A program made the translations under genes and the position numbers. This document shows positions 12,677 to 16,006 of a stretch of 16,006 nucleotides of DNA, piece by piece. Below the pieces are notes generated by a model. The model was not told the DNA's origin and did not search any database. It worked only from the letters and a program-made list of their open reading frames with translations. Position 1 is the stretch's first letter, and the number at the start of each line of letters is the position of its first letter. Source of the DNA: an uncultured Parabacteroides sp. (GTDB lineage Bacteria; Bacteroidota; Bacteroidia; Bacteroidales; Tannerellaceae); NCBI GenBank assembly GCA_937890135.1, contig CALBYC010000218.1:1-16006 (forward strand), given 5' to 3'.

Positions 12677-13852
12677 ATGAAAAAGTTATTTGTAATGGCA
12701 AGCAGCCTTTTGATGGGTTTCGTTTTGACTTGCACGTCTTGTAGCGATGACAATAAAGATAATCCGGACGCTCCGGTAGCGGCAGGCGAATCATTTGAAT
12801 GCGTAAAGCAGATATTGGATGGCTGTATCGATATTGCCACAGAAGTTGGCGAAACGAAAATCGGCGATCCTTTGGACAAGTTCAATAATGGCCAGACCGA
12901 AGAGGCTTTGTATTCAGTGGAGTCATGGTATAGCTGGCATTCACGTGACGACTATAAGAACAATATCATTTCTGTCCGTAATGCCTATTACGGTTCCCGT
13001 GATGGAAGCGTGGCAACCAACTCGTTGTCTGCATTGTTGGCAAGCAATAACGCAGACATGGACAAGACGGTGAAAGATGCCATCAACGATGCTTGGCAAG
13101 CCATAGACAACATCCCTCAGCCTTTCCGTAATAACATCAACAGCAGCGAAGCGAAAATTGCTCAACAGAAATGTGCCGACTTGGTAACTGTGTTGGAAAA
13201 CCTGAGCGGTTATATTGAAAAGACGGGTGCAATCAATCAGGATAAAAACTTGGAGCCGATCATTTCTGACTACGTCGACAATGTCGTCCTTCCTACTTAT
13301 GCGGATTTGAAAACCCAAAACGCCAATCTGTTCAATGCAGTCAAGGCATTCCGTGACAATCCATCCGATGCGGCATTCGAAGCTGTAAGCGAAGCTTGGA
13401 TGGTCGCTCGTGAACCATGGGAGACAAGCGAGGCATTCTTGTTCGGCCCGGTTGACAACGAAGGTCTTGACCCGAACATGGATAGCTGGCCTTTGGATCA
13501 GGATGCCATTGTAAATATCTTGAACTCCGGCAACTTTGATGACTTGGATTGGACTGATGGCGATAACGAAGATGCCGTGACTGCGAAACAGGAAGTCCGC
13601 GGATTCCACACATTGGAGTTCTTGGTATTCCGTAATGGCGAAGCTCGTACGACCCATGACATTGCCGATGACCCTACCAATACAGCTGATATCGTTTACA
13701 ATTCTTCCAATGCAAAGAGCTGGGCGAATTATATGTACCAGGTAGCATATTTGTTACAGAAGGATGCTTCAGACTTGTATTCTTATTGGAATGATGGATA
13801 TAAAGGTGGTGACAGCTACGCCATACGCTTCAAAACACATACCAATTTCTAA
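12677..13852 (+). CDS. Imelysin-family (peptidase M75) lipoprotein
   Basis: A 391-residue lipoprotein. The signal ends LTCTSC, giving Cys22 as the likely lipidated residue, followed by SDDNKD; acidic residues at this point act as a surface-export signal in Bacteroidota lipoproteins. The rest is mostly helical. The imelysin signatures are present: the acidic GPVDNEG...DSWPLD stretch and the GxHxxE motif GFHTLE with His311 and Glu314. Imelysins were named as peptidases, but related proteins such as EfeO use this HxxE region in iron uptake, so metal binding is the more likely role. The gene sits between a porin and a di-heme protein. A hairpin at 13878-13906 follows it. Confidence 0.88.
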   Translation: MKKLFVMASSLLMGFVLTCTSCSDDNKDNPDAPVAAGESFECVKQILDGCIDIATEVGETKIGDPLDKFNNGQTEEALYSVESWYSWHSRDDYKNNIISVRNAYYGSRDGSVATNSLSALLASNNADMDKTVKDAINDAWQAIDNIPQPFRNNINSSEAKIAQQKCADLVTVLENLSGYIEKTGAINQDKNLEPIISDYVDNVVLPTYADLKTQNANLFNAVKAFRDNPSDAAFEAVSEAWMVAREPWETSEAFLFGPVDNEGLDPNMDSWPLDQDAIVNILNSGNFDDLDWTDGDNEDAVTAKQEVRGFHTLEFLVFRNGEARTTHDIADDPTNTADIVYNSSNAKSWANYMYQVAYLLQKDASDLYSYWNDGYKGGDSYAIRFKTHTNF

Positions 13853-13877
13853 TTTAAGAAATTAATCATAGTTGAGT

Positions 13878-13906
13878 AGGGCGGGAGTAACCAATGCTCC
13901 CACCCT
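13878..13906 (+). terminator. Hairpin between imelysin and DUF1111 genes
   Basis: AGGGCGGGAG (13878-13887) pairs with CTCCCACCCT (13897-13906) with one C-A mismatch and a 9-base loop. The tail GCTTATTATTATCTT is only partly T-rich. It is probably a partial terminator or mRNA-stability element that sets less downstream expression, not a full stop. I see no good promoter between it and the DUF1111 ATG. Confidence 0.5.
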
Positions 13907-13947
13907 GCTTATTATTATCTTATGCAATAAGCTTGATTATTACAAAT

Positions 13948-15384
13948 ATGATGCGTCGGAATATCAAATTATTATCTTTGCTATGCTGCATCCCTTTTCT
14001 GTTTTCTTGTGAGGATGACGAGGCGATTGATATGGACGATGTTTATGTGCCGAATGGTTATGCGCTTTCAGCCGGGACATCCACCATATTCACTACGTCG
14101 ACCTTTGCCTTCGATTCGAATGCGGATTGGGTAAGCGGCGTTTACAATACCCGTTTCAATCGTGGAGATAAACTATATGATGATGTTCGTACCAGCAGCC
14201 ATGGCTATGGAGGAGGATTAGGTCCTGTATATGCCGGATATTCTTGCGGAAGCTGTCATCGAAACGCTGGACGTACCCGGCCCACGCTGTGGTCCGAAGG
14301 AGGGTCTGGAAGTACCGGGTTTTCTTCCATGCTGGTTTATATAACAAGAAAGAATGGTTCGTTCTTCCAAAACTATGGACGTGTGCTTCACGATCAGGCA
14401 ATATACGGGGTCAAACCTGAAGGGAAACTGAAAGTGGAATATACAAAGCAAATATTTACCTTCCCTGACGGGGAAGCATATGAATTATGTAAACCTAATT
14501 ATACGATAACCGAATGGTATGCTGACAGCATTAAGGCGGAAGATTTGTTTTGCACCGTCCGTATCCCGCTCCGCCATGTGGGGATGGGGCAGATGATGTC
14601 TCTTGACCCCAACGAAATCGAGGCATTAGCAAGGAAAAGCAACTATCCGGAGTATGGCATCAGTGGACGCTGCAATTATATTACGGAAAAAGGAGTGAAG
14701 AGCTTGGGACTATCAGGGAACAAGGCACAACATGCCGACTTGACCGTTGAATTAGGGTTTTCAAGCGACATGGGTGTCACCAACAGCCGTTATCCTGAAG
14801 AAATATGTGAAGGCCAGCTGCAGATGGACCAAGGGAGCATGATGGGATTGTCTTACGACCAATTGGATGTATCTACGGAGGATATGGAAGATGTAGACCT
14901 TTATATGCAGAGTTTGGGTGTCCCGGCCCGCCGTAATGTGAACGATCCGACAGTCAAGAAAGGAGAAGAGAACTTTTACCGTGCCAAATGCCATCTATGT
15001 CATGTGACCACTTTGCATACGAGAGCAAGAGGGTCTACACTGTTGAATGGCACTCATTTGCCATGGCTCGGCGGACAGACCATTCATCCCTACTCTGATT
15101 TCTTATTGCACGATATGGGATCTGAAATCATGGGCGTGGGATTGAACGATAACTATGTCAGCGGCTTGGCCCGCGGAAATGAATGGCGTACCACTCCGCT
15201 TTGGGGAATCGGATTGCAGGAAAAGGTAAATGGACATACTTACTTTTTGCATGATGGACGTGCCCGCAATTTTGTAGAAGCCATCATGTGGCACGGTGGC
15301 GAGGGGGAAGCTTCGAAGAACATCTTCAAGAATATGAGCAAAGAGGACAGGGATGCTTTGGTCAAGTTCCTTGAATCTTTATAA
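13948..15384 (+). CDS. Di-heme DUF1111 oxidoreductase-like lipoprotein
   Basis: From the ATG at 13948 the product has 478 residues (a second ATG follows at once at 13951). The lipoprotein signal ends LFSC, so Cys21 is lipidated; EDDE directly after it is a strong surface-export signal. Two c-type heme motifs are present: CGSCH (100-104) and CHLCH (348-352). The C-terminal part has WRTTPLWG, FLHDGRA and AIMWHGGEG, typical of DUF1111, a family related to MauG-like di-heme enzymes and often annotated as thiol oxidoreductase. It probably moves electrons at the cell surface; the substrate is unknown. A longer start at 13894 would encode part of the upstream hairpin and push the signal peptide inwards, so it is rejected. 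The next porin gene begins 38 bases later. Confidence 0.88.
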   Translation: MMRRNIKLLSLLCCIPFLFSCEDDEAIDMDDVYVPNGYALSAGTSTIFTTSTFAFDSNADWVSGVYNTRFNRGDKLYDDVRTSSHGYGGGLGPVYAGYSCGSCHRNAGRTRPTLWSEGGSGSTGFSSMLVYITRKNGSFFQNYGRVLHDQAIYGVKPEGKLKVEYTKQIFTFPDGEAYELCKPNYTITEWYADSIKAEDLFCTVRIPLRHVGMGQMMSLDPNEIEALARKSNYPEYGISGRCNYITEKGVKSLGLSGNKAQHADLTVELGFSSDMGVTNSRYPEEICEGQLQMDQGSMMGLSYDQLDVSTEDMEDVDLYMQSLGVPARRNVNDPTVKKGEENFYRAKCHLCHVTTLHTRARGSTLLNGTHLPWLGGQTIHPYSDFLLHDMGSEIMGVGLNDNYVSGLARGNEWRTTPLWGIGLQEKVNGHTYFLHDGRARNFVEAIMWHGGEGEASKNIFKNMSKEDRDALVKFLESL

Positions 15385-15422
15385 TAATCAGATAAAAACA
15401 ACGAAAGAAGTAAATTACAATT

Positions 15423-16006
15423 ATGAATAAATGGATACTATTGGTCGTGATGGCCATGATGTCGCCGTTCATGGTAATGGCACAACAGGAAGAAGATACA
15501 GAAAATGGTGTCGTTTCTTTGGCAGGACGTAAGGGGTTCACAATCCAGTCCAAGAAAGGTGATTTCGTCTTCAAGCCATACCTGATGGTACAAACCGCAG
15601 GTAATTTTAATTGGTATGACGATGAGGGACTGGACAAAGCTTATAACCAAGACAATATCGCCAACACGGGATTTGCCATTCCTTATGCCGTGCTTGGTTT
15701 CACCGGAAAGGCTTTTGATAAAGTTTCTTTCAATCTTTCCATTAATGCGGCTGCAAGTGGTGGCGCATTGTTGCAACAGGCTTGGTTTGATGTCAAATTC
15801 AACCAGAAAGTACAGTTGAAAGTGGGCAAGTTCAAGACTCCTTTCTCTCATGCATATCTGACTACTTTGGGGGAAACGTTGCTGCCTCAACTCCCTATTT
15901 CTTTGACGTCTGCTGTGATTATGCCATATTCCTTAAACGCAGTGACCCCCAATATCGGGACAGGTTATGACTTGGGTATCGAACTCCATGGCATGTTAGG
16001 CAAGTT
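15423..16006 (+). CDS. OprO/P-type porin, cut by the right window edge
   Basis: The frame stays open from the ATG at 15423 to the end of the window (194 codons seen). The signal peptide MNKWILLVVMAMMSPFMVMA is cut before Gln21. The mature start is acidic (QQEEDTEN), and a barrel then follows with the phosphate-selective-porin-like segment QLKVGKFKTPFSHAYLTT (about residues 133-150). It lies 38 bases after the DUF1111 stop with no terminator, so it probably belongs to the same operon. The rest of the protein and any later genes lie outside the window. The OprO/P family is clear in general form, but phosphate specificity should not be assumed. Confidence 0.8.
   Translation, partial: MNKWILLVVMAMMSPFMVMAQQEEDTENGVVSLAGRKGFTIQSKKGDFVFKPYLMVQTAGNFNWYDDEGLDKAYNQDNIANTGFAIPYAVLGFTGKAFDKVSFNLSINAAASGGALLQQAWFDVKFNQKVQLKVGKFKTPFSHAYLTTLGETLLPQLPISLTSAVIMPYSLNAVTPNIGTGYDLGIELHGMLGK

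Noticed and set aside
12277..12885. Minus-strand ORF of 202 codons across the porin-imelysin junction
   Set aside because: It spans the ends of two supported forward genes, has low-complexity sequence from the A/T-rich gap, and has no promoter or domain.
12941..13657. Minus-strand ORF of 238 codons inside the imelysin gene
   Set aside because: It is a shadow of the imelysin reading frame, with no domain and no independent support.
15423..16006. Last gene as a dedicated phosphate porin
   Set aside because: The OprO/P name describes a broad porin family; nothing in the visible part shows phosphate selectivity and the gene neighbours point to metal or redox functions.

Overview
This window looks like a piece of a Bacteroidales chromosome, possibly Parabacteroides-like; the genus is a guess. 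The evidence is the Bacteroidota promoter form (TTG or TTTG, 19-20 bases, then TAnnTTTG) seen repeatedly, weak or absent Shine-Dalgarno sequences, Bacteroidota-style lipoprotein signals (Cys followed by acidic residues), a very large signal peptidase I, and the neighbouring folP and c-di-AMP cyclase genes.

Layout. Bases 1-480 hold no convincing gene but contain a strong hairpin at 34-63 and a cluster of GGTGAGAG repeats in both orientations at 252-400. Bases 444-1058 form one leftward unit: promoter, tRNA-Glu, rpsT, a hairpin, a second identical tRNA-Glu, then an intrinsic terminator. recO diverges rightward, followed by tRNA-Arg(CCT) with its own promoter. Leftward from 4659 to 2088 run a metallo-beta-lactamase-fold hydrolase, folP and the c-di-AMP synthase cdaA. 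Rightward from 4738 are efp, an intrinsic terminator and radC. Leftward from 8566 to 6147 are murF, a SufT-like DUF59 protein and lpxH. Rightward from 8650 are dapB and lepB, closed by a strong terminator at 10877-10920. Bases 786-11286 of this middle block are mostly housekeeping: translation, DNA repair, folate, c-di-AMP signalling, peptidoglycan, lipid A and lysine/DAP synthesis, and protein export.

Bases 10786-11286 are a 500-base intergenic region that is far from empty. It contains three hairpins, a well-formed promoter pointing left with no annotated gene to serve, an 8-base direct repeat, five ACCTA/ACCTG boxes placed at multiples of about 10 bases, and a tandemly duplicated promoter element. 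It leads into the most interesting part of the window (11287 to the right edge). This is a cluster of a beta-barrel porin with an acidic loop, an imelysin-family (M75, HxxE) lipoprotein, a di-heme DUF1111 lipoprotein with two CxxCH motifs, and a second OprO/P-type porin cut by the window edge. Both lipoproteins carry acidic residues straight after the lipid-anchored Cys, which suggests display on the cell surface. My inference is a surface metal (probably iron) capture and redox system coupled to two outer-membrane barrels. The families and signals are visible in the sequence; the substrate and direction of transport are not.
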